Below are positions 1 to 8,737 of a stretch of DNA of 64,000 nt, piece by piece. Origin of the DNA: Amanita rubescens. Taxonomy: Eukaryota; Basidiomycota; Agaricomycetes; Agaricales; Amanitaceae. Below the pieces are notes generated by a model. The model was not told where the DNA came from and ran no database searches. It saw only the letters and a list, made by a program, of their open reading frames with translations. The DNA is taken from NCBI GenBank assembly GCA_015039365.1, contig WION01000006.1:558001-622000 (forward strand), written 5' to 3'. A program made the position numbers and the translations under genes. Positions within the stretch are counted from its first letter, which is position 1; every line of letters begins with the position of its first letter.

Positions 1-590
1 AATACAACTGATAAAGCTAAAATAGTTTTTAATGGCACCACTAAAATAGGATTTATAGCCTTTGCTGATGCAGACTGGGCAGCAGATAAAACATCAAGAA
101 AATCTGTTACTGGATATGTTATGCTATTAGCAGGAGGAGCTATATCCTGGGTTTCACAAAAACAGAAGACAGTCGCTCTTTCTTCTACCGAAGCTGAATA
201 TATGTGTATGTCTGATTGTTCACATCAGATTGTTTGGATTGAATCATTAATGAAAGAATTTTCATTTGATATCAAAACCATTAATCTTTGTTGTGACAAT
301 CAAGGAGCTATGTTTCTTGCATCAAATCCAGCTCAAGAACATAGAAGTAAACATATAGATATATGCTATCATTACATTAGAGAATGTGTTGAGAATAACA
401 AAATTAGACTCACATACATTCCTACTAATGAACAGATAGAGATATCATGACAAAAAATTTATGTTATGATAAAATTGTTCAGTTCAGACAAAGAATGGGA
501 ATTATATTTGATGATTCTCAAATATTCCTAAATAGACATAAAAATAATATGTCACAAGTTGATAAAATTTGGCTTGAAGAATTTCACTAA
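1..590 (+). pseudogene. copia pol fragment (RNase H C-terminal part), frameshifted
   Basis: The frame open from base 1 contains the copia RNase H signatures ADADWA, SRKSVTGYV, ALSSTEAEY and the DNQGA / RSKHIDI motifs typical of the end of Ty1/copia Pol. It stops at 448-450 just after TNEQI. The expected continuation (a ..DIMTKNL.. motif) is present but in another frame, starting near 441, and runs to the TAA at 588-590. One base appears to be missing around 437-440, so the C-terminal tail is out of frame. No upstream protease, integrase or reverse transcriptase is visible because the element starts left of the window. Confidence 0.85.
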
Positions 591-739
591 TCCAAGGCTG
601 ATGATCATTATGACAGAATGCTTCAATGCATTCATGATACTGATGCTACCAACTATTTTCAAGAACTTGTGAAATATTATGAAGAAGAATTAAAAAGATT
701 AAAGAAGCAGCATTAGTACCTATGTACTTAGCAAAGGGG

Positions 740-1295
740 TGTGATGAAAATACATAAAACTATATATTATAATAATAATATATTGTACATATTTTCTTAT
801 CTTATCTTATCTTATCTTATCTATCTCCTTTAGTATAGATTAATCATTAAGTAGTTCTAAATACACTTGCATCATAGTTACTACATATGATTCCTTATGA
901 ATCATATATCAGCAATCTGTCAAGAATGAACTCTATAATATCTGTCATATAGCAATATATCAGATATGACAGAACTCTATAATTTCTGTCAATCATTATG
1001 ACGAATAAGAGCATCATATGATACATAATGACTCACATATAAGTCATATGATGAGTCAATATGACGATAGCTGTGTAATACATACACACCTTATCACCAA
1101 TAGGATAAGGTCCATAGATAGCATAGTTTACACATATTTGTATCTTGGACAATATAAAAGGAGGGACAATTTGTCGTTCCCTCCTAACTTCTTACTCTCA
1201 TCTACTGTCTTACATATAGTTGAGCCTCAGCTCCTATAAAGCCCTACAACACTCATCTCCACCTTCTTAGTAAGTCGGTTCCTTACTCAGTATCA
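740..1295 (+). repeat. probable copia 3' LTR
   Basis: The boundary was placed directly after the purine tract CAAAGGGG, where the sequence begins TGTGATGA. The right end was placed at ..CAGTATCA (1295), giving the TG..CA ends usual for LTRs and short imperfect terminal inverted repeats (TGTGATG against TGATACT read from the other end). It contains five CTTAT copies at 796-820 and a TATA box near 1153. No second copy lies in the window, so the 556-bp length is inferred rather than proven by comparison. Confidence 0.55.
1153..1158 (+). promoter_or_regulatory. TATA box in copia LTR
   Basis: TATAAA inside the LTR is followed by a GGAGGGA / TCCCTCC inverted repeat just downstream. The position fits the U3 promoter of the element. 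This is motif and context only. Confidence 0.4.
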
Positions 1296-1815
1296 TGGCA
1301 CTGCGCTGCTGCATTGGACTCTATGATGAGTAGAGGATTTCCAACTTCATCAATATGAAGTGTACACAGTGTGTACCTAGGTTAATGCAAATTATAGAAT
1401 GTGCAATGTTCACAATGGATCACAACGGATCATGGCAATTCACGATGGTTGGCCATTACATGTAGATTTTGTCTGATACAGACCATCATACACCAAGGCT
1501 GACTCTCTTCTGTGCAGCACATACTCATCCCCACCTTTCCCATCCCCACCTTTCCCATCCCCACCTTTCCCATCCCCACCTTTCCCATCCCCACCTTTCC
1601 CATCCCCACCTTTCCCATCCCCACCTTTCCCATCCCCACCTTTCCCATCCATGCCTTTTTTTAGCAAGCCAGACAGGGCTGCATGATCATCAATGTTTAG
1701 GGGGAAAAAACTCTTCTCATGCTGTTACCACCTTCACCAGAAAGGACATCCCCAAAACATCTAACAACCCAACATCCCCACAAGGATGCCAATGACAAGG
1801 GCAGTCCCAAAACTC
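1296..1815. other. non-coding stretch between transposons, holds a minisatellite
   Basis: This is the left flank of the chromovirus insertion. Apart from the 15-bp tandem array at 1529-1648 I see no gene and no recognisable element. Short frames crossing the array are artefacts of the repeat. The stretch was continuous with 9969-10358 before the chromovirus inserted. Confidence 0.6.
1529..1648. repeat. 15-bp minisatellite, eight perfect units
   Basis: The unit CCCCACCTTTCCCAT is repeated eight times head to tail without a mismatch, 120 bp in all. It is strongly strand-asymmetric: pyrimidine-rich on the plus strand and G/A-rich on the minus. Because 15 is a multiple of three, all frames through it are open and give short repeat peptides (for example HPHLS), which is why spurious ORFs appear here. 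Perfect identity suggests recent expansion by slippage or unequal exchange. Confidence 0.95.
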
Positions 1816-1820
1816 ATATA
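1816..1820. repeat. target-site duplication (left copy), ATATA
   Basis: The 5 bp ATATA directly before the LTR at 1821 is repeated directly after the LTR ending at 9963. Five base pairs is the usual duplication for Ty3/gypsy integrases. Confidence 0.85.
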
Positions 1821-2271
1821 TGTTACGAACTCGTTAATCTCAACCTAAGTTGCAACGGCAACTCTAGTCACGATTACAAGTCTTAAGTCAAACGTTAAGA
1901 TTATAAGTTTAATACTAAGTCAAGACGTTGACTTAGGATCTGAGGACGATTGTGGTAGATGAGTTAAGAGTACAGTTATATTGCCAGACGACAATAAACA
2001 GCTAAGTCGAACTTAGGGTTCGACTCTAGAATACAAGCGGTACTTATACTAGCAAGTACAAGGAGACGTACTAATTAATGAATAATGGTAAGTACGAAAG
2101 TAAGTATAAGGACGGCGTCATATGTGGAATAAGGATGGTATATAATAAGAAACGAGTTAGTCCGTATGAATCGAGCATAAGGGGAACGACGAGTAAGGTA
2201 TGCATAAAGAAAATAAACATGTCCGACGTATCATGTAAGCATAATGCGGGAGTCCGTACCGTGTTGTAACA
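1821..2271 (-). repeat. chromovirus 3' LTR
   Basis: The 451-bp repeat starts TGTTACGAACTCG and ends CCGTGTTGTAACA on the plus strand, with TGTTAC/GTAACA inverted ends. It is identical to the copy at 9513-9963. The element reads on the minus strand, so this is the 3' LTR. The 63-codon plus-strand frame inside it is antisense to the element and not regarded as a gene. Confidence 0.97.
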
Positions 2272-2275
2272 CTAG

Positions 2276-2284
2276 CTCTCCCCT
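2276..2284 (-). other. polypurine tract
   Basis: On the minus strand AGGGGAGAG lies four bases upstream of the 3' LTR start (TGTTACAACA). This is the expected place for the plus-strand DNA primer of an LTR retrotransposon. The call rests on position and composition. Confidence 0.65.
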
Positions 2285-2311
2285 ACGTTGTTGACCGCAA
2301 CAACAAAACGT

Positions 2312-4069
2312 TCAGGTGTTCATGTTGTGCATGGCGTCGTCGTCGTGCTGATAGCCGTAGTCGCCGTAAAGGTCGCAAGCGTCGTCGTCGGCTCCGTCGC
2401 ACTGTCGTCCATTGACGCATGCCTGACACTGTGACGCGTGGTGTGCCTTCTTCTTTCCCTTCTTCTTCGGCTGATGAGGGCGGCGGCTAGTGGAAGCGGA
2501 GGTATTGGCGGCATCTGTGGTAGTTCGAGAACGTCCTTTCTTCTTAGTGGAAGGACCGGGCGTCGGATCGCGTCGGCGCGTGGGAGCGCGTGGAGGTAGA
2601 GTAGACACAGGAGGAATTGCAGTAGCAAGATGATGATCCTCAGAGGCATGTTTGCCTCGGCAGTGGATGCAGCGGTTGTAACGGTGAGGGCGTTGGTTGG
2701 CGGCATTGGTCATACTGCGGGTCGTAGGTCGTCGAGCAGGCGGAGTGTCGTGTCGTCGAGTAGTGGGGACAGGAATATTCCAGACTCCGTGGCGAATAAC
2801 GGTGGTGGTTGGGGGTGATGCGGATCGAGGAGGAGGAGGAGCCTTCTTATCTCGTTTCGGTTCTTCCTCAATGAGATCGCCTGTTGTACGGATTCGGCGA
2901 TGAAGATCGAGATCGCTGATCGCATTATTGATCTGCGCAATGTGGTCGCTAGTGAGTTGATGCAAGGGAACTCCATCTGCGAATTCGGCTGTAGTCCATT
3001 CTGTGTCTCCTTGGATACTGGACAGGAGGTCTCGGATCTTTCCGGTGAGGCACCAGATTTCTCTTGATTTACGATCTGTCTCCATAATGCATCTAGTTGC
3101 TCGGTGTCGGTCGGGTGTAGCTTCGGTAGCGCGAAACCAATGGTTGACAGCGATGCGGTTATTCTGATCGTGAGGCTGTATTTTTAGTCCAAACCTTTGA
3201 TCGTCGATGCTTTCTATAGCAAGGATGATGTAACGTTCGATGTCAGCTGTGAGAAGTCGTCGTAATAGATCTATCGCCAGTTGATCTAGGTTTCCTCCTT
3301 TCGGATGGATGTCTTCCCAGTATAGTGACGTAACGTTTACAAACGTTTCGATTAAATCGGCACAATGATAGTTGTACTGATCTCGGGCTTGACCGGCAAG
3401 GGTAGTGGCGGTTCGGAAGTCCATGAGAAGTCGCCAGACTCGAGCTATCCTTTCTTGGTCAAAGATGTCGACCTGTAATCTAGCGGCGTTACAGATTAGA
3501 GTGACGCGGTCTCTAACCTTGGTGTAAGTAGTAATTCCGTGATAACTGAGATAGAGATCGGGGGTGGTTCGTATGATGGGGCCAACCATATCGCGGTTAA
3601 TCCCATCTGTACCGTGACTCTGGTCGTTGCCTCGAATAGATTCGTTATGAGGTTGAGTCGAAGCGTGACCGGCAAGTACCGTCTCTCTATGTAAGGTAAC
3701 GCTAATGTCTTCAGCGTTTCTAGGTGGGATCGGTCGGCTATTGCGATCTTCCGTAATTCGTCCAGGTACAGCCAGAGTTTCTGATGTTCCGTGGTGGGTT
3801 TCCTGGGTTTCGGTGGGAGTGATCGGGATCGTCTGAGCCGAGGTTTGATCGGGAGATCTGTAGGGAACATCAACGAAGTCGTTCGGGTCAGTGTCTTCTT
3901 CGTCGGTGTCGGTGGTATGAAGAACGAGTCGAGGTCGGTGTGGTTCAGCGGCAGTGGTGAATCGGGTGTCGACGTTCTCTCCAGCATAGAATTCGGACCA
4001 GGGGAAGTGCTGAACGGCGTCGGTGGTGTCGTTTCCATTTTGCATAATAACTTGGTATGTGAATGACAT
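2312..4069 (-). CDS. chromovirus third ORF of unknown function (585 aa)
   Basis: This long intact frame follows pol within the element. The pol stop TGA (4073-4071), one base and the ATG (4069) form TGAAATG, so stop-and-restart translation is possible. The N-terminal ~150 residues are acidic and rich in Thr/Pro. The middle (about 160-400) looks alpha-helical with charged, leucine-spaced segments. The C-terminal ~180 residues are very basic and Pro/Arg-rich, with a cysteine/histidine group (CIHC followed by H.., ..HH) and a second one (CQAC, then C) before an acidic tail. I see no signal peptide or membrane segment, so it does not look like an envelope protein despite its env-like position. 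The cysteine groups and basic arms suggest nucleic-acid binding, perhaps a Gag-like or packaging role; that is inference only. Confidence 0.8.
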   Translation of the reverse strand: MSFTYQVIMQNGNDTTDAVQHFPWSEFYAGENVDTRFTTAAEPHRPRLVLHTTDTDEEDTDPNDFVDVPYRSPDQTSAQTIPITPTETQETHHGTSETLAVPGRITEDRNSRPIPPRNAEDISVTLHRETVLAGHASTQPHNESIRGNDQSHGTDGINRDMVGPIIRTTPDLYLSYHGITTYTKVRDRVTLICNAARLQVDIFDQERIARVWRLLMDFRTATTLAGQARDQYNYHCADLIETFVNVTSLYWEDIHPKGGNLDQLAIDLLRRLLTADIERYIILAIESIDDQRFGLKIQPHDQNNRIAVNHWFRATEATPDRHRATRCIMETDRKSREIWCLTGKIRDLLSSIQGDTEWTTAEFADGVPLHQLTSDHIAQINNAISDLDLHRRIRTTGDLIEEEPKRDKKAPPPPRSASPPTTTVIRHGVWNIPVPTTRRHDTPPARRPTTRSMTNAANQRPHRYNRCIHCRGKHASEDHHLATAIPPVSTLPPRAPTRRRDPTPGPSTKKKGRSRTTTDAANTSASTSRRPHQPKKKGKKKAHHASQCQACVNGRQCDGADDDACDLYGDYGYQHDDDAMHNMNT

Positions 4070-4070
4070 T

Positions 4071-7000
4071 TCAGAGTTTCCTTCGTCTTTTATATTCTAG
4101 AAGGAGGTCTTCCATATGCGTCAAGTTATTTTCTGGTTCCCATGTGTTTTCGCTGGTGTCATAGCCTTTCCACTTTACTAGGAATTGTAATTTCCCTCTA
4201 AACTTGCGATGTGCAAGCAGTGCTTCTACTTCGTATTCTTTCTCTCCTTCGATCAGATCGGGAGGGGGCCTTGTTTCTGTTATTCCGTGAAAGGAAGTTT
4301 CTTTGAACGGCGTTAGTAAGGCGGCGTGGAATATGTTATGAATTTTCCATTGTCTTGGTAGTGTGAGACGATATGTCACTGGTCCTAAGACTTCTTTGAC
4401 GGAAAAGGGACCTTCTCGTTTAGGTGCGAGCTTTCTGCTCTGATAAGGAATCTTCAGGTTCCTAGACTCTAACCATACTTTGTCATTGACTTTGAACGGT
4501 TTAGTCTTTCTCGTTGTTCTTTCCATCATCTTAGCTCGTGCTAGATCATGTGCGGCGAGTGCTTCTTCTCGTGCGCGGAACAAGGAGTTGATGCGGTTAT
4601 CGGCGGTTGGTGTATTTGTCTTATTTGAGACAAGGGGAAGTGCAACCGGGGATGTTCCATACATCAGTTGAAAGGGCGATTGTTTCAATGCTTCGTGAGT
4701 GCGTGAATTATGCGCGAATTGTGCTATTGGTATCATCTTGTTCCAAGTATCTGGTTCATAGGCACAGAATATTCGGAGATAAGCTTCTAATTCGGCGTTA
4801 TATCGCTCCGTTTGTCCATCAGTCTGTGGATGGAAGGCGGTACTCATTTTATGTTTGATTTTTAATGAGTCCATTATGCCGTTAAAGACGTGTGATGCGA
4901 ACTGTGGTCCTCGATCGGAGATCATGACATCGGGTAAACCGAAGTTTTTGAATACATTCCGAATGTAGAGGTCGGCGGTTTCGTCGGCGGTGATAGTTTT
5001 ATTACAAGGCATGAGAATTACTCCCTTTGTAAGTCCTTGATCGACCACGATAAAGATAGAATCGAAACCGTTACTTGTGGGTAAATCGGTTATGAAATCC
5101 ATAGTTATTTGTTGGAAGGGTCGGTGTGCGTGAGACTTGATTGGCATCAGAGGTGCGGCAGTAGGGTGTGTATTCGATTTCATTTGTTGACATGCCGTGC
5201 ATCCGTCAATGAACTGTTTAACCATTTTAGACATTAATGGCCACCAGTAATATTCCTTTAATAAGGCGAGTGTTTTGAAGAAACCGGGGTGTCCGCTTGT
5301 TGGTGATTCATGAAAATCTCTAATAATATCTCGGCGAAGATCGGTGTCAGGGGGAATAAAGGATTTCCCTTTGTACAGGATTAATTCATCGTCAAGGGTC
5401 CAATCAGAAAGGGCAGTGCGTAAAGGTGGTGTTCCTTTTTCTTTTAGACATTTCTTGATTGATTGAGCAAATTCGTCTTTGATAGTTATTTCTATTGCTC
5501 TGTTACGGAGATCTTCGGCGATTGTACGAACAAAGAGTTCTTTTGGGAGCATCGTTATTAACTCTTCTGGTTCGTCTTTTGTCATATGATCGGGTCGGCG
5601 GGATAGTGCATCCGCTATTATTAGTTTTGCTCCGGGAACGTGGGTTAATTTAATATTAAATCGGGACAAGTCGTTCCACCATCGTGCTTGGCGGTTCGTA
5701 AGACGTTGTGGTTCTCGATAATAGAGTAGATTCTTGTGGTCGCAATGAATAATGACAGGGTGTTCTGCTCCTTCAAGCAGGTATCTCCATTCGTTATAAA
5801 GAGCGTAATAGATGGCAAATAACTCTCGGTCGTAGATTTGCCATCGTGTCTCAGTCGGTGTTAAAGCGTGGGATAGGTATCCGCATGGGTGTAAGTCGCC
5901 ATTGTCATCTTTCTGCATAAGAACTGCTCCGATAGCGCGGTCCGATGCGTCCGTTTGTAGAATAAAAGGTTTGTTAACGTCGGGCATCATTAAGACGGGC
6001 GCGGATGTAAAGCGTTCTTTTAATAGATCGAATGCGACTTGGCATTCTGTGGTCCATGTCCATAATTTGTTTTTCTTTGTTAGGTCGTGCAAGGGTCGTG
6101 CAAGGTGGGCGAATCCGAAAATAAACCTTCGATAGTAATTTCCGAATCCTAAAAAGGATCTAACTTGTTTAACAGTAGTAGGGGTTGGCCAGTCCCTGAT
6201 TCCGGCAAGTTTGATCGGGTCCATTTTTATTGTATTTTTGGATATGACGGTGCCTAGAAAATCAACTTCTTGGGCAGCGAATTTACACTTTTCAAGCTTG
6301 AGGTAAAGATCGTGTTTCTGTAATCGTTCAAGTACTTGTTTTGTTCGAATCTCGAGTTCTTCTTTAGTGCGCGCGTGTATTAGCATGTCATCCATGTAGA
6401 TGACGAGCCATCCTTTTTCTGTAAAATCCCTAAAATAATCGTCCATCATAGCTTGAAACGTTGCTGGTGAGTTTCGTAATCCAAAGAACATGACGTTAGG
6501 TTCAAATAAACCTCGGTTGGTGATAAAGGCGGCTTTCCATCTGTCAGATTCCTTGATTTGAACGTTATTATATCCCCAACGGATATCCAATTTCGTAAAG
6601 TATTCCGAATCTTTGAGTTTAATCATAAGGTCGGAGATAAGGGGTAATGGATATGCGTTTGGTTTAGTATATTCGTTCAAATATCGATAGTCTTGGCAGG
6701 GTCGTAGTTTTTGTGCTTCTTTCTTTTCTACAAAGAAGAAAGGTGATGCCTGCGGCGATTTCGATGGTCTGATGTAGCCTTTTTCAACATGTTCTTTGAT
6801 CCATTCATCCAGTGTGTTCTGCTGTTTTGGAGATAAGGGATAGATTTTTCCTCTTTTTGGTATGAATTCATCGCGAAGTTCTATCTGGTGATCCCAAGAT
6901 CGGCTTTCTGGGAATCGTTCACTTGCTTTTTTCTCGAATACGTCTTTCCATGCCGAGTATTCAGGAGGGAGCGTGTAAACCTCCTCTGTTTGATGGTATT

Positions 7001-7667
7001 TGTGTTCCATTTGTTGAGCTGGTGTATATCGTGCGATAGTTACTTGGTCGTATTCGTCTTCTGACCAGCTTCCTATATCCTCAAATGTATGCGTGTTCCA
7101 TCTGTGATCTGTCGTCTGTGATCCTTTGTGTGACATCAAATATCCGATGACAAGATCTTCTTCCTGTTCAGGCATAGCTATTCTGTCAATCTGTTGACAG
7201 ATGCTCCGAAGTGATGCCTTGATTTTGTCCTGTTCAGAGTCTCGGAACTCTAGAGTCTTTTCTCTCCAATTTACGTCAGGGTTATGCTTCTCTAGCCAAG
7301 GAAGCCCCAGTATAATCGTTTGTTTTCCTATTGCTGATACGTAAAACCATTCGGTCATGCGTTTTCCGTTCATTTCGAAGGTGATAAGGCATTGTTCATC
7401 AATTTCTCCTTCTTTGTTTATGGTGCCATCGACGTTATAAACTCTAATTGGTCGTGGAGTTTTTCGTTTTCTCCATTTGTGTGCTATTCTTTTGTCGATA
7501 AATATCCCTTCGGCTCCGCAGTCGACAAGGGCAACGAGGTTTTCAGTGTTGTTTTCAGTTTCAACTTTGATAGGGACAGATAATCTTCGTTTCGAAATAG
7601 ATTGTACTGTTACATGAGATATATCGAGAGTTGAATCTGGTGTGTCTGAGACTTCATCCACTGTCAT
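4071..7667 (-). CDS. pol: chromovirus Pol polyprotein (PR-RT-RH-IN-chromodomain)
   Basis: The frame is open from 7682, giving 1203 codons; the first ATG is at 7667, 11 nt after the gag stop. Counting from 7682: an aspartic protease site DCGA at residue 54 (Cys replaces the usual Ser/Thr), RT motifs with YMDD at 429-432, RNase H (QTDASDRAIGAVL), an integrase HHCC finger (H..GH.. then CTACQQ), and the DDE triad at D862, D923 and E959 (the classic 35-residue D-E spacing). A C-terminal chromodomain (about 1150-1203) contains FLVKWKGY and TWEP. Chromodomains of this group target integration to particular chromatin. No stop or frameshift is seen, so the enzyme set looks intact. Expression relative to gag may use restart at 7667 or -1 slippage on the T5 run at the gag stop. 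Confidence 0.96.
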   Translation of the reverse strand: MTVDEVSDTPDSTLDISHVTVQSISKRRLSVPIKVETENNTENLVALVDCGAEGIFIDKRIAHKWRKRKTPRPIRVYNVDGTINKEGEIDEQCLITFEMNGKRMTEWFYVSAIGKQTIILGLPWLEKHNPDVNWREKTLEFRDSEQDKIKASLRSICQQIDRIAMPEQEEDLVIGYLMSHKGSQTTDHRWNTHTFEDIGSWSEDEYDQVTIARYTPAQQMEHKYHQTEEVYTLPPEYSAWKDVFEKKASERFPESRSWDHQIELRDEFIPKRGKIYPLSPKQQNTLDEWIKEHVEKGYIRPSKSPQASPFFFVEKKEAQKLRPCQDYRYLNEYTKPNAYPLPLISDLMIKLKDSEYFTKLDIRWGYNNVQIKESDRWKAAFITNRGLFEPNVMFFGLRNSPATFQAMMDDYFRDFTEKGWLVIYMDDMLIHARTKEELEIRTKQVLERLQKHDLYLKLEKCKFAAQEVDFLGTVISKNTIKMDPIKLAGIRDWPTPTTVKQVRSFLGFGNYYRRFIFGFAHLARPLHDLTKKNKLWTWTTECQVAFDLLKERFTSAPVLMMPDVNKPFILQTDASDRAIGAVLMQKDDNGDLHPCGYLSHALTPTETRWQIYDRELFAIYYALYNEWRYLLEGAEHPVIIHCDHKNLLYYREPQRLTNRQARWWNDLSRFNIKLTHVPGAKLIIADALSRRPDHMTKDEPEELITMLPKELFVRTIAEDLRNRAIEITIKDEFAQSIKKCLKEKGTPPLRTALSDWTLDDELILYKGKSFIPPDTDLRRDIIRDFHESPTSGHPGFFKTLALLKEYYWWPLMSKMVKQFIDGCTACQQMKSNTHPTAAPLMPIKSHAHRPFQQITMDFITDLPTSNGFDSIFIVVDQGLTKGVILMPCNKTITADETADLYIRNVFKNFGLPDVMISDRGPQFASHVFNGIMDSLKIKHKMSTAFHPQTDGQTERYNAELEAYLRIFCAYEPDTWNKMIPIAQFAHNSRTHEALKQSPFQLMYGTSPVALPLVSNKTNTPTADNRINSLFRAREEALAAHDLARAKMMERTTRKTKPFKVNDKVWLESRNLKIPYQSRKLAPKREGPFSVKEVLGPVTYRLTLPRQWKIHNIFHAALLTPFKETSFHGITETRPPPDLIEGEKEYEVEALLAHRKFRGKLQFLVKWKGYDTSENTWEPENNLTHMEDLLLEYKRRRKL

Positions 7668-7678
7668 GAGTCCCACTG

Positions 7679-8737
7679 TCAAAAATCCTCGTTTTCATCG
7701 GCAAGAGATAGTAATAGATCATTCTTTTCGTCGATTGACATTCCTTTCATCAGCGCTCGGATGTTCTTGGTGTAATTTGGTTTAGACTCTCGGACTTCTT
7801 CTTCTTCCCAATTTCCGTCACCATCATTTGATGTGGCTCGAATGTGACGTTTGGGCGTGAATCCTCTTTTCTTTCCTCCTTTAAATCGGCCTTTCCCTTT
7901 GTTTCTTTTCTTCTTCGGGCATTGCCCTGACATGTGTCCTTTTATTCCGCAGATAAAACATAAACCGTCTTTGATGTAGCGTTCTCTTTCTTCTTTGGAC
8001 ATAGATCTGATCGTAAGTTCTAGTTCTGGGTCTTCTTCGTATTCTAGAAATTTATGATCGATCTGCATAGCCCATGATTCGTCGTTATGAGAGGATGATG
8101 AATGACCATTTCCAGATCGGGGGGAATAAGCGTATGAACGGGTTCGGATGTTGTCGAGTTTGATAGCGATGTCGTACCAATCTTGTAGTGTTTTTGGGTT
8201 CATGAGCATTGCTTTTTCGAACTCGGGTGCTGTAAGTCCTTTTCCGAACATATGGAATGCTGCTTCTCCTTCGATTCCGGCTTTCGTGATTTGTTCCTTG
8301 AACTGATTGACGTAATTAGGCAAGGTCATCTGTTTCTTTCCTTTCATGGACGATCTGTTCTGTAGATTGAGAATTTTTGTATACGCGTTTCCACTTGGAT
8401 CAACTTCTCCCCAATCTGTCAAGAATGACAGTTTAAATGCTTCCCAATCATCGAATAAGGCAGGTCTCGTAACGCCTCCTTCGGTGGTAGCGCGAGATTT
8501 TCGTAAATCTGCTAATTTATTCTTCTTCCATTGTCTGGCCCCATCTGAGATTTTATTCAGGGCGGCAAGGATTTTTAAACGGTCTGTGTTCATCCGTTCA
8601 GGGTTCATATCAAAGAAGATTTCGATGTCTTCTATGAACGTGTTGGCATCCTTTCGCTTCCCTTTGAATTCAGGGAGATCTCCGATGAGACTAGGGGTTC
8701 GTGGGTTGGGCGTAGGGTCTGTACTTCCTCCAGACAT
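7679..8737 (-). CDS. gag: chromovirus Gag
   Basis: The 352-aa frame starts MSGGSTDPTP and has the Ty3/gypsy retrotransposon-gag layout: an N-terminal helical capsid-like region (LPEFKGKRKDANTFIEDIE, then a W/F-rich core near DDWEAFKLSFLTDW) followed by a CCHC zinc knuckle, C-x2-C-x4-H-x4-C, at residues 260-273, flanked by Lys/Arg runs for RNA binding. It ends NEDF-stop with the codons GAT TTT TGA. The ATG at 8737 is the first ATG on the minus strand for more than 950 bases upstream, so a scanning ribosome would start here. The frame stays open about 227 codons further upstream without a methionine (separate entry), so a longer form from a non-AUG start cannot be excluded. Confidence 0.93.
   Translation of the reverse strand: MSGGSTDPTPNPRTPSLIGDLPEFKGKRKDANTFIEDIEIFFDMNPERMNTDRLKILAALNKISDGARQWKKNKLADLRKSRATTEGGVTRPALFDDWEAFKLSFLTDWGEVDPSGNAYTKILNLQNRSSMKGKKQMTLPNYVNQFKEQITKAGIEGEAAFHMFGKGLTAPEFEKAMLMNPKTLQDWYDIAIKLDNIRTRSYAYSPRSGNGHSSSSHNDESWAMQIDHKFLEYEEDPELELTIRSMSKEERERYIKDGLCFICGIKGHMSGQCPKKKRNKGKGRFKGGKKRGFTPKRHIRATSNDGDGNWEEEEVRESKPNYTKNIRALMKGMSIDEKNDLLLSLADENEDF

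Larger units (their letters stand above)
1..1295 (+). mobile_element. Ty1/copia retrotransposon, 3' end with 3' LTR
   Basis: The left edge of the window lies inside a copia-type pol gene reading on the plus strand. What remains is the end of the RNase H domain, a short untranslated stretch, a purine-rich tract (CAAAGGGG at 732-739) and a probable 3' LTR at 740-1295. The 5' part lies outside the window, so element length and target duplication cannot be judged. The DNA is AT-rich compared with the genes further right. The coding part carries a frameshift (see the pseudogene entry), so this copy is unlikely to be autonomous. Confidence 0.85.

Noticed and set aside
1529..1648. Tandem array considered as CRISPR-like
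   Set aside because: Repeats are 15 bp and contiguous with no spacers, and the genome is eukaryotic.
1430..1795. Overlapping ORFs with GKVGM / HPHLS repeats
   Set aside because: They are products of the stop-free 15-bp minisatellite, open in several frames on both strands.
2078..2269. 63-aa ORF present twice (also 9770-9961)
   Set aside because: It is antisense within the chromovirus LTRs and duplicated only because the LTRs are; no protein features.
2312..4069. Third chromovirus ORF as an envelope gene
   Set aside because: No signal peptide, membrane span or cleavage-like layout; only the position is env-like.
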